DNA of 64,000 bases. It comes from Dethiothermospora halolimnae (lineage in GTDB: Bacteria > Bacillota > Clostridia > Tissierellales > VENL01). The stretch lies in contig NZ_JBAKFX010000002.1 of the NCBI RefSeq assembly GCF_037577855.1, forward strand, positions 62,001-126,000, in the 5' to 3' direction. A program made the translations under genes and the position numbers. The first letter of the stretch is position 1; each line of letters starts with the position of its first letter. This document shows, piece after piece, positions 15,248 through 22,660 of the stretch. The notes beneath the pieces were generated by a model that made no database searches, was not told the DNA's origin, and worked only from the letters and a program-made list of their open reading frames with translations.

Positions 15248-16718
15248 ATTCTTCTGTTTTATCATCTGGTGGTGATGAATCCTTATCTATAACCCTTAAA
15301 ACATCCGGTCTCATTCTAACCTCTGGTATTGGTTTTCTCATTATTATGCTAGAAAGAGCTTTTTTATTAAATGGAATTAATGGCCATAAGTAGTTTATCC
15401 CACCAAAAGTTTTCGTTCTTAACAATGTTACCAATAATATTAATACCCCTATGCCAAATCCATAAAAATTAAATAAACCTGTTAATATTAATAGTATTAG
15501 TCTAAAAAGTCTTAATGCCAAGGCAAACTCCATACTGGGAGTTGCAAACATACCTAGCCCTGCTATTGCTCCATATAATACTGTTTCAGGTATAAACCAT
15601 CCCACCTTTATGGCAAATTCACTTAATAATAATGCTCCAATTATACCTAAAGATGTTGTCAATGCCGATGGAGTATGGATAGATGCCATTCTCAACATAT
15701 CTATACCTATTTCCAATAATATTAGTTGAACCAATAAGGTTATTTCTCCTGTTTTTTTAGGCCCTATAAAATTTAACCATTCCGGTAAAACTTGCTGATT
15801 AGTTGCCAATAAAAGCCATAATGGTGGTAATATATAGGATAATGTTATAGCAAAAAATCTTACCCATCTTAAATAGGTTCCAACTGCAGGATTTTGATAA
15901 TAATCTTCAGCATGTTGAGTAAAGTGAAATATTGTAGCAGGCAGTATCATAACACTAGGTGTAGTATCAACCATAACCACAATGTGGCCTTCCAATAGAT
16001 GGGCCGCTGTAACGTCAGGTCTTTCGGTAAATTTAGCTTGGGGAAACGGATTCCAATTTCTTCCTAAAATAAATTCTTCCAAACTTTTAACTCCCATTAC
16101 CAACGAATCCTTATCAATCTGTTCTAATTTCTTTTTAGCGCTTTTTACTAAGTCAGGATTGGTTATATCCCCTATATAACCAATGACCACATCACTTTGA
16201 GATCTTTTCCCAACTTTAGCTATTTCAAATCTTAAATTAGGATCCCTAATTCTTCTTCTAATAAGGGCTGTATTAAATACTATTGTTTCTACAAAACCAT
16301 CCTTTGGTCCCCTAGTGGCTTTCTCTAAGTCTGGTTCCTCTGGTCCCCTTGCAGGATATGTTCTTGCATCAATGACTATTATATCGTCTAGGCCTTCCAT
16401 AAATAATGCTGCAGCTCCAGAGAGTATTAGGTATTCAGCTTCATTTATATCATCTGTGGTGTCACATTCCACATAGGGGATTTTTCCTTCAACTAATTTT
16501 TTTAATGTATCAGGCACTATTTCTTCTCTGTTGCTTTTTTGCAATATTGCCATTATCCACAACATCATATCGTCCTTAATGAAACCATCTATATAAAAAA
16601 AGGTAGCCATTTTTCCTCCGATGTTTATATTTCTTCTTATTATGTCAAAGCTCTTACCTACACCTAATTTATTGGCTAAATTATCTACTGTTTCATTAAA
16701 GTCCTTTTTATTTTTCAT
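15246..16718 (-). CDS. spoVAF: Stage V sporulation protein AF (GerA-like)
   Basis: SpoVAF is a spore inner-membrane protein homologous to GerA-family germinant receptor A subunits and is encoded at the end of the spoVA operon. The 490-residue protein has a soluble N-terminal part (about 1-290, with DTTPSVMILPATIFHFTQ) and four to five C-terminal membrane segments (for example FFAITLSYILPPLWLLLATN and LILLILTGLFNFYGFGIGVL). The charged tail includes MRKPIPEVRMRPD. Its start overlaps the end of spoVAEA by 11 bases, indicating translational coupling. AGGAGTG precedes the ATG. Confidence 0.92.
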   Translation of the reverse strand: MKNKKDFNETVDNLANKLGVGKSFDIIRRNINIGGKMATFFYIDGFIKDDMMLWIMAILQKSNREEIVPDTLKKLVEGKIPYVECDTTDDINEAEYLILSGAAALFMEGLDDIIVIDARTYPARGPEEPDLEKATRGPKDGFVETIVFNTALIRRRIRDPNLRFEIAKVGKRSQSDVVIGYIGDITNPDLVKSAKKKLEQIDKDSLVMGVKSLEEFILGRNWNPFPQAKFTERPDVTAAHLLEGHIVVMVDTTPSVMILPATIFHFTQHAEDYYQNPAVGTYLRWVRFFAITLSYILPPLWLLLATNQQVLPEWLNFIGPKKTGEITLLVQLILLEIGIDMLRMASIHTPSALTTSLGIIGALLLSEFAIKVGWFIPETVLYGAIAGLGMFATPSMEFALALRLFRLILLILTGLFNFYGFGIGVLILLVTLLRTKTFGGINYLWPLIPFNKKALSSIIMRKPIPEVRMRPDVLRVIDKDSSPPDDKTEE

Positions 16719-17274
16719 TTAATTTTTCACTCCTGCTAAGTAGTTCTTTAAGAGCTTTAGTTAGTATAGGTGCTCCCTTATGACAATCATCCCTACCTTT
16801 CATTTTCCCTGGGTCTCCTATACCAACTACAATCGGTAAATCAAAATCATTAAGGGCATCTACAGTGTCCCCATATAATATATCATCATTGGTTTCTTTT
16901 CCCACCTTATTTACTGCTTTATTTATTACTTTTCCCCTATTATCTATGGAAAAGTCAACTTTTATTCCTTCTACTCCTTCGGTGTTAGAAGCAACGGCTA
17001 TGACCCCCAATACTTCCATATCTGGGTCATTTATTATTAGCTCCAATGCCCTCTCACCTTTTCCCTTTCCTGGGTCACCTATATCATCCACCATTATAAC
17101 TACTGGATCATATTTAGCTACCTTTATTAAATTTACTATTTTGTCTCCAGTAATAGGTGTTGGATTTCCTGCCGATTTAGAAATGCATCTGCCTCCAACA
17201 TTTTTTGTGGCTATTTCCACTGCTTTTCTAGCCACATTATCACCATCTGTTACTAAAATAATTTTTCTCTTCAT
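16708..17274 (-). CDS. spoVAEA: Stage V sporulation protein AEA
   Basis: A 188-residue soluble protein encoded between spoVAE and spoVAF, matching the SpoVAEA family of Bacillus spoVA operons. It begins MKRKIILVTDGDNVARKAVE and contains ISKSAGNPTPITGDKIV, VVIMVDDIGDPGKGKGERAL and VGIGDPGKMKGRDD, a Rossmann-like pattern with repeated GDPGK motifs. The exact role is unknown; the operon moves dipicolinic acid into spores and releases it at germination. The ATG follows AAAGGAAG. It is 11 bases from spoVAE and overlaps spoVAF. Confidence 0.9.
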   Translation of the reverse strand: MKRKIILVTDGDNVARKAVEIATKNVGGRCISKSAGNPTPITGDKIVNLIKVAKYDPVVIMVDDIGDPGKGKGERALELIINDPDMEVLGVIAVASNTEGVEGIKVDFSIDNRGKVINKAVNKVGKETNDDILYGDTVDALNDFDLPIVVGIGDPGKMKGRDDCHKGAPILTKALKELLSRSEKLNEK

Positions 17275-17285
17275 AAAATCTTCCT

Positions 17286-17642
17286 TTACTTCTTAGTTTT
17301 TGGATCAAAAATTATTGCCATTATATATCCAAATACAGTGGCAGCTGCCACACCTCCTGCCGTAGCCTGTATTCCTCCTGTAAATGCACCAATTATACCA
17401 TCCTTGCTAACTGCTTCTATTACCCCTTTTGCCAGTGAATATCCAAACCCAGGTAAAGGAACCGTTGCCCCTGCCCCTCCAAAATTTACTACAGGTTCAT
17501 ATATTCCCAATGCTGTTAATATTGCACCAGAGGTTACAAATAAAACTAATATATGGGCTGGAGTAAGTTTAGTAATATCCATAAGTAATTGTCCTATTAC
17601 ACAAATAGTCCCTCCTACAACAAAGGCTTTTAAATAGTCCAT
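17286..17642 (-). CDS. spoVAE: Stage V sporulation protein AE (AEB)
   Basis: A 118-residue membrane protein with three to four hydrophobic segments (LKAFVVGGTICVIGQLLMDI, ILVLFVTSGAILTALGIYEP, GGVAAATVFGYIMAIIF). It belongs to the SpoVAC/SpoVAEB family, part of the dipicolinic acid channel in the spore inner membrane. FGGAGATVPLPGFGYSLAKG is the family's conserved loop; SpoVAC has the related FAGAGSIVPITGFANSIV. AGGAGGTCAAAT precedes the ATG. It lies 11 bases after spoVAD. Confidence 0.95.
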   Translation of the reverse strand: MDYLKAFVVGGTICVIGQLLMDITKLTPAHILVLFVTSGAILTALGIYEPVVNFGGAGATVPLPGFGYSLAKGVIEAVSKDGIIGAFTGGIQATAGGVAAATVFGYIMAIIFDPKTKK

Positions 17643-17652
17643 ATTTGACCTC

Positions 17653-18672
17653 CTATTCTTTTATAGTACTAATAGATACAGCATGGGCTATCCCAGGTAT
17701 TGATTCTCCTTGTTGTACACTGGTTGGAGAGAGTAAAGCTCCTGTTGATACCAAAAGTACTCTTTTTAAACTTTGTTTTTTTAAATTCTTAAAAATATAG
17801 CCATTAAAAACCACTGCTGAACATCCACATCCGCTTCCTCCCGCATGGGTATCTTGTTTTTTAGGGTCGAATATTTCTATCCCACAGTCAGAAAAAATAT
17901 TAGATATATCATATCCCTCTTTAGCTATTAATTCCTCAGCTATTGACTTCCCTATACTAGCTAAATCTCCAGTTATAATTAAATCATAGTCCTCTGGTGT
18001 GAAGCCTGTATCGTTAAAATGGGCTACTATTACATCTGCAGCCGCTGGGGCCATGGCAGGTCCCATATTATTGGCATCTTTTATACCGGGATCTATCACT
18101 TTTCCTGTGGTTACATGGGTTATATAGGGACCCATACCATAGGAAGATAAAACTGATGCCCCAGCACCTGTAACAGTCCATTGGGAAGTTAAAGGTCTTT
18201 GATTGCCATGTTCCAATGGAAACCTATATTGTCTCTCTGCCGTGCTAAAATGGCTTGAAGTGGCACATACTACATTTTCTGCATATCCTCCGTCTAATAT
18301 CATAGCTCCTAAACTCAGTGATTCACTCATTGTAGAACATGCTCCATATAATCCGAAAAATGGGATATCAAATTGTCTAGCAGAATATGATGAAGCTGTT
18401 ATTTGGTTTAATAGATCCCCAGCAAATAAATACTCCACCTTACTCTCTATTAATTGGGCATTCTTTAATGCCATTTTTATAGCTTCTTGTTGTAGCTTTG
18501 TTTCACACTTTTCCCATGACTCTTCTCCCCATAAGTCATCCTGTAAAACTAAATCAAAATAGTCCTTAAGGGGTCCCTCCCCCTCCTTTGGTCCCACAAT
18601 CGTTGCTGTTCCTATAATAGATGGCGGATTATCAAACTTAACTGTCTGTTCACCTATTTTCTTTTGAGCCAA
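17653..18672 (-). CDS. spoVAD: Stage V sporulation protein AD
   Basis: SpoVAD is a thiolase-fold protein that binds dipicolinic acid on the spore inner membrane and is needed for its uptake. The 339-residue length is typical. Landmarks are FDNPPSIIGTATIVGPKEGE at the N-terminus, the active-site-like Cys in LYGACSTMSESLSLGAM, and GGSGCGCSAVVFNGY near the end. The start is TTG at 18672 behind AGGGGGAATAAAG. It lies 12 bases after spoVAC in the operon. Confidence 0.95.
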   Translation of the reverse strand: MAQKKIGEQTVKFDNPPSIIGTATIVGPKEGEGPLKDYFDLVLQDDLWGEESWEKCETKLQQEAIKMALKNAQLIESKVEYLFAGDLLNQITASSYSARQFDIPFFGLYGACSTMSESLSLGAMILDGGYAENVVCATSSHFSTAERQYRFPLEHGNQRPLTSQWTVTGAGASVLSSYGMGPYITHVTTGKVIDPGIKDANNMGPAMAPAAADVIVAHFNDTGFTPEDYDLIITGDLASIGKSIAEELIAKEGYDISNIFSDCGIEIFDPKKQDTHAGGSGCGCSAVVFNGYIFKNLKKQSLKRVLLVSTGALLSPTSVQQGESIPGIAHAVSISTIKE

Positions 18673-18683
18673 CTTTATTCCCC

Positions 18684-19127
18684 CTATGCTTTAAATAATA
18701 GATAAATTATCCCTATAAACACCGATGTTCCAAATCCATATACTAAAACAGGCCCAGCTATGGTAAACATTTTTGCAGCTATCCCTAAAACATAACCTTC
18801 CCTTTTATATTCCATAGCTGGTGAAACTATTGAATTAGCAAAACCTGTTATGGGAACTATTGAACCTGCTCCAGCAAATTTGCCTAATTTATCATAAAGT
18901 CCTAGACCAGTAAATAATGCTCCTAAAAAAACTAATATTATTGCCGTAGCTGCTGCTACGTTTTTTGGGCTTAAGCCATAATTTTTCAATGTGTTTGTTA
19001 TTATTTGGCCTATTATACATATTAGGCCTCCCACCACAAAAGCCTTTATACAATTTTTGAAATAGTTAGGCTTAGGAATTTTTTTATCTACATAGCTTTG
19101 ATAATCTTTTTGATTTATATTTTTCAA
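18684..19127 (-). CDS. spoVAC: Stage V sporulation protein AC
   Basis: A 147-residue membrane protein with about four hydrophobic segments. SpoVAC acts as a mechanosensitive channel subunit for dipicolinic acid release at germination. Conserved signatures are KAFVVGGLICIIGQIITNTL, LGALFTGLGLYDKLGKFAGA and GFANSIVSPAMEYKREGYVL. The start is TTG at 19127 behind AAGGGTGAAAATAT. The stop of a small ORF (19144-19287) lies 16 bases upstream. Confidence 0.95.
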   Translation of the reverse strand: MKNINQKDYQSYVDKKIPKPNYFKNCIKAFVVGGLICIIGQIITNTLKNYGLSPKNVAAATAIILVFLGALFTGLGLYDKLGKFAGAGSIVPITGFANSIVSPAMEYKREGYVLGIAAKMFTIAGPVLVYGFGTSVFIGIIYLLFKA

Positions 19128-19143
19128 ATATTTTCACCCTTCC

Positions 19144-19287
19144 TTATCTAATATTCCCTATTTTTTTGTTTTTTATTGGTGTTGTAATTTCGTTACCAAA
19201 ATCATACTTTCTATCAATATATCTACTCTTATCTTTCTGGATTTCATCTCCTAATAAGTAATTTGAAAATTCTTTTTTATATTCCAT
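19144..19287 (-). CDS. Small ORF of 47 residues between spoVAB and spoVAC
   Basis: An ATG ORF that fills the 190-base gap between spoVAB and spoVAC. The product, MEYKKEFSNYLLGDE to KKIGNIR, is hydrophilic and charged, with no membrane segment. AGGGTGGTG lies about ten bases before the ATG. I do not recognise a family. Its place inside the spoVA operon and fit in the gap suggest a real, forespore-expressed small protein. The alternative is non-coding spacer. Confidence 0.5.
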   Translation of the reverse strand: MEYKKEFSNYLLGDEIQKDKSRYIDRKYDFGNEITTPIKNKKIGNIR

Positions 19288-19317
19288 GTTAATTAAACAC
19301 CACCCTGTTTCATATCT

Positions 19318-19728
19318 CTAGTCTAAAATAAACCAATGGATTAATGAGCCTACTACTTTACCCAGCGCCATAGATATAAAAACGTAAAATACGTACTGTC
19401 TTATTCTAAGTCGTCTTGCTAATATGGGTATGACATTTATAACCTCTGCTAATGCTGCAGCTAAAAGGCCCACAAATATTCCTATAAAAGTGCCAATGGG
19501 AATTAATATTATGTCATTTAAATTGAATTTAAATTGAAAAAAAATCAAAATACTTGTTAATGTAGTAGTTACTGTTAATAATTTTTCATAAAATCTTATA
19601 AGGGTAGTACTTTTAGATATCTGTGCCAATCTGGGAACAATATCTAAAAGAGTTATAAATGCTCCCACCGCACTACCTGTTACTACTCCTCCTGAAAATC
19701 CTACTAAAATTAATATTAATGTGTCCAA
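19318..19728 (-). CDS. spoVAB: Stage V sporulation protein AB
   Basis: A 136-residue membrane protein with about four hydrophobic segments (ILILVGFSGGVVTGSAVGAF, LTSILIFFQF, LIPIGTFIGIFVGLLAAALA, YVFYVFISMALGKVVGSLIH). The size, the order after spoVAA and the AEVINVIPILARRLRIR loop fit SpoVAB. The start is TTG at 19728 behind AGTGGTGATCATAG. SpoVAB is found in Bacillus-type spoVA operons and is absent from many clostridia. Confidence 0.9.
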   Translation of the reverse strand: MDTLILILVGFSGGVVTGSAVGAFITLLDIVPRLAQISKSTTLIRFYEKLLTVTTTLTSILIFFQFKFNLNDIILIPIGTFIGIFVGLLAAALAEVINVIPILARRLRIRQYVFYVFISMALGKVVGSLIHWFILD

Positions 19729-19742
19729 CTATGATCACCACT

Positions 19743-20360
19743 TTATTTTCTCTTATTATGTTTTGTCTCATCTAATATATATTCATCCATATTTTTTTCA
19801 TAAAGACGCATTTCCACTTCAAGGGGACTAGGCTCTTTTTTCCATTTTTTCTTAAATATGTTGTTAAAAAAAATGGCCATACCTATTCCTATACCTAAAG
19901 AATAAGGAACCATTAATATAGAAGGTCTTTTTACTTTATCACCAGTTACCAACGTATAAATAGACTTTAATGAGTCTTCCATTCCCACATCCACATGAAA
20001 GTTAATAATGGCTATTGCTGAACCTAAAGATAATATTAAACATACCACAATTACTTTTATAATCTGTAGCAACTTCCCTGAATCCTTTTCCACTTGTATA
20101 TCTATTAAAATTTCTGGACCACCATAGATAATAATATCTACGTTGTCATATATTTTGTATATTTTTTCTATTATAGTTATACTAGATATTACCTGACTCT
20201 TTGCTTTATCAGAAGCTTTAATTACAAATATATCTAATACCCTATCTTTTATCTCTTTATCTTTGCAAAATACCGATGCTATATTCATTAATCTAATTTC
20301 TTCCCCAGGCTTTACTTTGATCTTAGGTTCAAATTGTATAAATATTTGTTTTTTATTTAT
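19743..20360 (-). CDS. spoVAA: Stage V sporulation protein AA, apparently with an AUA start
   Basis: About 205 residues. The soluble N-terminal domain (IFIQFEPKIKVKPGEEI, then YGGPEILIDIQVEKDSGKLL) is followed by two membrane segments (about 105-125 and 155-175). The segment ends in the family signature EPSPLEVEMRLYEKNMDEYI. This matches SpoVAA closely, including the PYSLGIGIGMAIFFNNIFKK stretch. The only standard start is TTG at 20375, which lies upstream of the GGGGTGGTG ribosome binding site. Initiation at ATA (20360-20358), six bases after that site, gives the expected family N-terminus and length. It overlaps the end of the small ORF at 20353-20529, suggesting coupling. Confidence 0.88.
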   Translation of the reverse strand: MNKKQIFIQFEPKIKVKPGEEIRLMNIASVFCKDKEIKDRVLDIFVIKASDKAKSQVISSITIIEKIYKIYDNVDIIIYGGPEILIDIQVEKDSGKLLQIIKVIVVCLILSLGSAIAIINFHVDVGMEDSLKSIYTLVTGDKVKRPSILMVPYSLGIGIGMAIFFNNIFKKKWKKEPSPLEVEMRLYEKNMDEYILDETKHNKRK

Positions 20361-20529
20361 ACAGCACCACCCCAATATTTTTATTTACATCTAATAAATT
20401 TTCTACCAATTTAGCTTTTTTAGGTACTTCATTATTTGATTTGTTACTAGAGTATATATACCAACCTACTGAAAAAAAAGAAACCACCAAAATGCTAATC
20501 AATAATAATCTACCTAATTTAAATTTCAT
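20353..20529 (-). CDS. Small membrane ORF at the head of the spoVA operon
   Basis: A 58-residue ORF between sigF and spoVAA: MKFKLGRLLLISILVVSFFS, WYIYSSN and a charged tail ending GVVLYK. It has one membrane segment (about 6-26). GGAGTGATGTT before the ATG is a strong ribosome binding site. Its last codons overlap the spoVAA start by eight bases, the usual sign of translational coupling. I do not recognise a family. Position after the sigF terminator makes it the first gene of the spoVA transcript. Confidence 0.6.
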   Translation of the reverse strand: MKFKLGRLLLISILVVSFFSVGWYIYSSNKSNNEVPKKAKLVENLLDVNKNIGVVLYK

Positions 20530-20586
20530 AACATCACTCCATATTTCGTTGTAATCTTATTATTTACTATAAAGAAAATTTAATTC

Positions 20587-20617
20587 AAAAAAAGAAGACA
20601 TATAAATATGCCTTCTT
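20587..20617 (-). terminator. sigF terminator
   Basis: AGAAGgCAT and ATGtCTTCT (20594-20617) form a hairpin with one mismatch, followed on the minus strand by seven Ts. It lies directly after the sigF stop codon and separates spoIIA from spoVA. Confidence 0.8.
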
Positions 20618-21382
20618 TTATTTATTAAGCATTTTTTTCATATTTTTTAATACCCTCTTCTCTATACGGGAAACTTGAACTTGAGATATTCCTAACATTT
20701 TAGCTATTTCAGTCTGGGTCTTATCTTTGAAATAACGCATAATTATAATCTGTCTATCCCTAGGTTTTAATTTACTAAGTCCCTGTTTTAATGCTATTCT
20801 ATCTAGAATCTTGATATCACTTTCCCCTTCGTCTTCTAGCTTATCTATCAAGTGAATAGGAGAACCATCATTCTGATGAATAACATCATATAAATAATCA
20901 GGGTGATGATTTGAATCAAGGGCCATTATGATATCTTCCTTGTCCACCTTAATATCCTCTGAAATTTCTTGTATAGTAGGTTCTCTACCATATTCTTTAG
21001 TTAACCTTTCCTTAGCCATTTTAACTTTACTTGCAGTTTGTTTAAGGGATCTACTTACCTTTATTATTCCATCATCCCTTAGAAACCTTTTTATTTCTCC
21101 AATAATCATAGGTACTGCATATGTAGAAAACTTTACTTGAAATTTAGGGTCAAACTTTTGTATAGCCTTTATAAGTCCTATTGAGCCCAGTTGAAATAGA
21201 TCCTCCGTCTCATAACCCCTATTTTTAAATCTATTTAAAACACTTTTGACTAGCCCTAAATTATGATTTACTATCCTTGCTTGGGCTTCATTATCCCCAG
21301 TTTGAGCCTTTTCTATTAATTCCATAGTTTCTTCGTGACTTAATAATTTATCAGATACCTTAGGTAAAGAGTTACTTTTCAT
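20618..21382 (-). CDS. sigF: RNA polymerase sigma-F factor
   Basis: The first forespore-specific sigma factor. The 254-residue length is standard. Region 2 contains EDLFQLGSIGLIKAIQKFDP and FSTYAVPMIIGEIKRFLRDD. Region 3 follows (SRSLKQTASKVKMAKERL). Region 4 ends with TQTEIAKMLGISQVQVSRIE. It is the third gene of the spoIIA operon, five bases after spoIIAB, and AAGGAGTAGATGAT precedes the ATG. Activity is expected to be held by SpoIIAB until SpoIIAA is dephosphorylated. SigF and SigG would then drive the spoVA operon downstream. Confidence 0.97.
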   Translation of the reverse strand: MKSNSLPKVSDKLLSHEETMELIEKAQTGDNEAQARIVNHNLGLVKSVLNRFKNRGYETEDLFQLGSIGLIKAIQKFDPKFQVKFSTYAVPMIIGEIKRFLRDDGIIKVSRSLKQTASKVKMAKERLTKEYGREPTIQEISEDIKVDKEDIIMALDSNHHPDYLYDVIHQNDGSPIHLIDKLEDEGESDIKILDRIALKQGLSKLKPRDRQIIIMRYFKDKTQTEIAKMLGISQVQVSRIEKRVLKNMKKMLNK

Positions 21383-21387
21383 ATCAT

Positions 21388-21825
21388 CTACTCCTTAGAG
21401 GTAACACTATTAAATTCTTTTATCATTTTTATCTTCGTTCCATTTTCTTGGTCAGAATATACCTCTAATCTATCCATAAAAGTCTCCATAACCGTAAATC
21501 CCATACCTGATCTTTCTAACTCTGGACTTGAGGTATATAATGGTTCCATTGCCTTATTTACATCTTTAATTCCTCTTCCATTATCTTCTATAATTATTTC
21601 AAGTTTATTTCCCTCTATACTACATTCAATAGTTATAGTCCCTAGATCATTCCCATAACCGTGTATTATAGCATTGGTAACAGCTTCTGAAACTGCAGTT
21701 TTAACATCTGCCAGTTCTTCAATGGTTGGATCTAATTGGGATGCAAAGGATGCAACTACAATTCTAGCAAATGATTCATTTTGAGATTTACTTGGAATTT
21801 GTAATCTCATATTATTCTTAAACAT
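21388..21825 (-). CDS. spoIIAB: Anti-sigma-F factor SpoIIAB (serine kinase)
   Basis: A 145-residue GHKL-fold protein that binds sigma-F and phosphorylates SpoIIAA. ATP-binding motifs are visible: N box AVSEAVTNAIIHGY, G1 EDNGRGIKD, and a G2-like ELERSGMGFTVMETFMD. It sits between spoIIAA and sigF with short gaps (14 and 5 bases). GGGAGTGATATTAA precedes the ATG. Confidence 0.97.
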   Translation of the reverse strand: MFKNNMRLQIPSKSQNESFARIVVASFASQLDPTIEELADVKTAVSEAVTNAIIHGYGNDLGTITIECSIEGNKLEIIIEDNGRGIKDVNKAMEPLYTSSPELERSGMGFTVMETFMDRLEVYSDQENGTKIKMIKEFNSVTSKE

Positions 21826-21839
21826 TTAATATCACTCCC

Positions 21840-22175
21840 TTATAAATTATCAAGTGCTTCAAACTCATCTTTATAGACTTGTACAATTTTTAAAATGCCA
21901 GACATTTTTAATATTTTCTTTACCCTATCACTAACATTTATTAAAACTACCTTACCGCCATTGATATTTACATTTTTATATCTTCCCATTATAAGGCCAA
22001 TGCCAGAACTGTCCATAAAGTTTAAACCCTTTAGGTCTAAAACAATATGCTTTAATCTCTTCATATTATAAACATCATCAATCTCTTCCCTGGCATCTTT
22101 AGCAGTATGGTGATCTAATTCTCCATTAAAGCTAACAACTAAAATTTCATCTGATATTCTAAAGTTTAATTTCAC
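21840..22175 (-). CDS. spoIIAA: Anti-sigma-F factor antagonist SpoIIAA
   Basis: A 111-residue STAS-domain protein. The motif NFMDSSGIGLIMGRY carries the phosphorylated serine, here S57 within D55-S-S-G58. It is the first gene of spoIIA. The start is GTG at 22175, six bases after GGGGGG. The dacF gene found upstream in Bacillus is absent. Confidence 0.96.
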   Translation of the reverse strand: MKLNFRISDEILVVSFNGELDHHTAKDAREEIDDVYNMKRLKHIVLDLKGLNFMDSSGIGLIMGRYKNVNINGGKVVLINVSDRVKKILKMSGILKIVQVYKDEFEALDNL

Positions 22176-22218
22176 AAATATCCCCCCTCTTATTTTAAAT
22201 AAAGCAGTTATACAAACT

Positions 22219-22246
22219 ATTTCTCTATATACATATATATTCCCTT
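22219..22246 (-). promoter_or_regulatory. Possible sigma-H promoter of spoIIA
   Basis: On the minus strand AAGGGAAT (22246-22239) and GAGAAAT (22225-22219) are 13 bases apart, about 45 bases before spoIIAA. They resemble the sigma-H consensus (AGGAwWW and GAAT) imperfectly. The call rests on position as much as sequence. Confidence 0.3.
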
Positions 22247-22358
22247 CAATGAATATTGTCTTGTTTTGTTATGTTTAGTAATTATTTGCTATGTAATGTT
22301 TTTATTTATTTTATGTTATAATGTAAAACTAAAGGGAAACTATATAATAGCTGTATAA

Positions 22359-22622
22359 GTTGGGGGATTACGAATCCCCCAACAACTAAATTAGGCTAAA
22401 AATACCCTACACTAAATGGGGCTAAAAATAGCCTATAACTAAACGGGGTTTAAAATACCCCACAACTAAATGGGGTTTAAAATATCCCATAACTAAATGG
22501 AGTTGGAAATACCACACAACTAAATGGAGTTGGAAATACCACACAACTAAATGGAGTTGGAAATACCACATAACTAAATGGAGTTAGAAATATGCTACAA
22601 CTAGATAGACTTTAGAAATTTA
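22359..22622. repeat. GGGGGATT hairpin followed by a 27-bp tandem array
   Basis: The perfect hairpin at 22359-22383 (arms GTTGGGGGATT and AATCCCCCAAC) is followed by about nine units starting at 22385, 22411, 22438, 22465, 22492, 22519, 22546, 22573 and 22600. The period is 27 bp except for the first step of 26. Each unit begins ACTAAAT, and several hold a small inverted repeat such as GGGGTTTAAAATACCCC. The array lies between divergent spoIIAA and the dehydrogenase gene. Nothing else is seen in 22247-22640. Confidence 0.9.
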
Positions 22623-22660
22623 TTAAAATCTAAAATTAACTAATAAAGGAGTGATATATT

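Noticed and set aside
22440..22590. Repeat-encoded peptide (27 bp equals nine codons; TKWSWKYHT repeats)
   Set aside because: There is no start codon or ribosome binding site, and the frame is closed by TAA and TAG within the array. Open frames are expected from any repeat whose length is a multiple of three.
22385..22622. CRISPR array
   Set aside because: The units are contiguous 27-bp tandem repeats without unique spacers, they grade into each other, and no cas genes are present. The same applies to the arrays at 461, 15153, 23704, 42027 and 61713.
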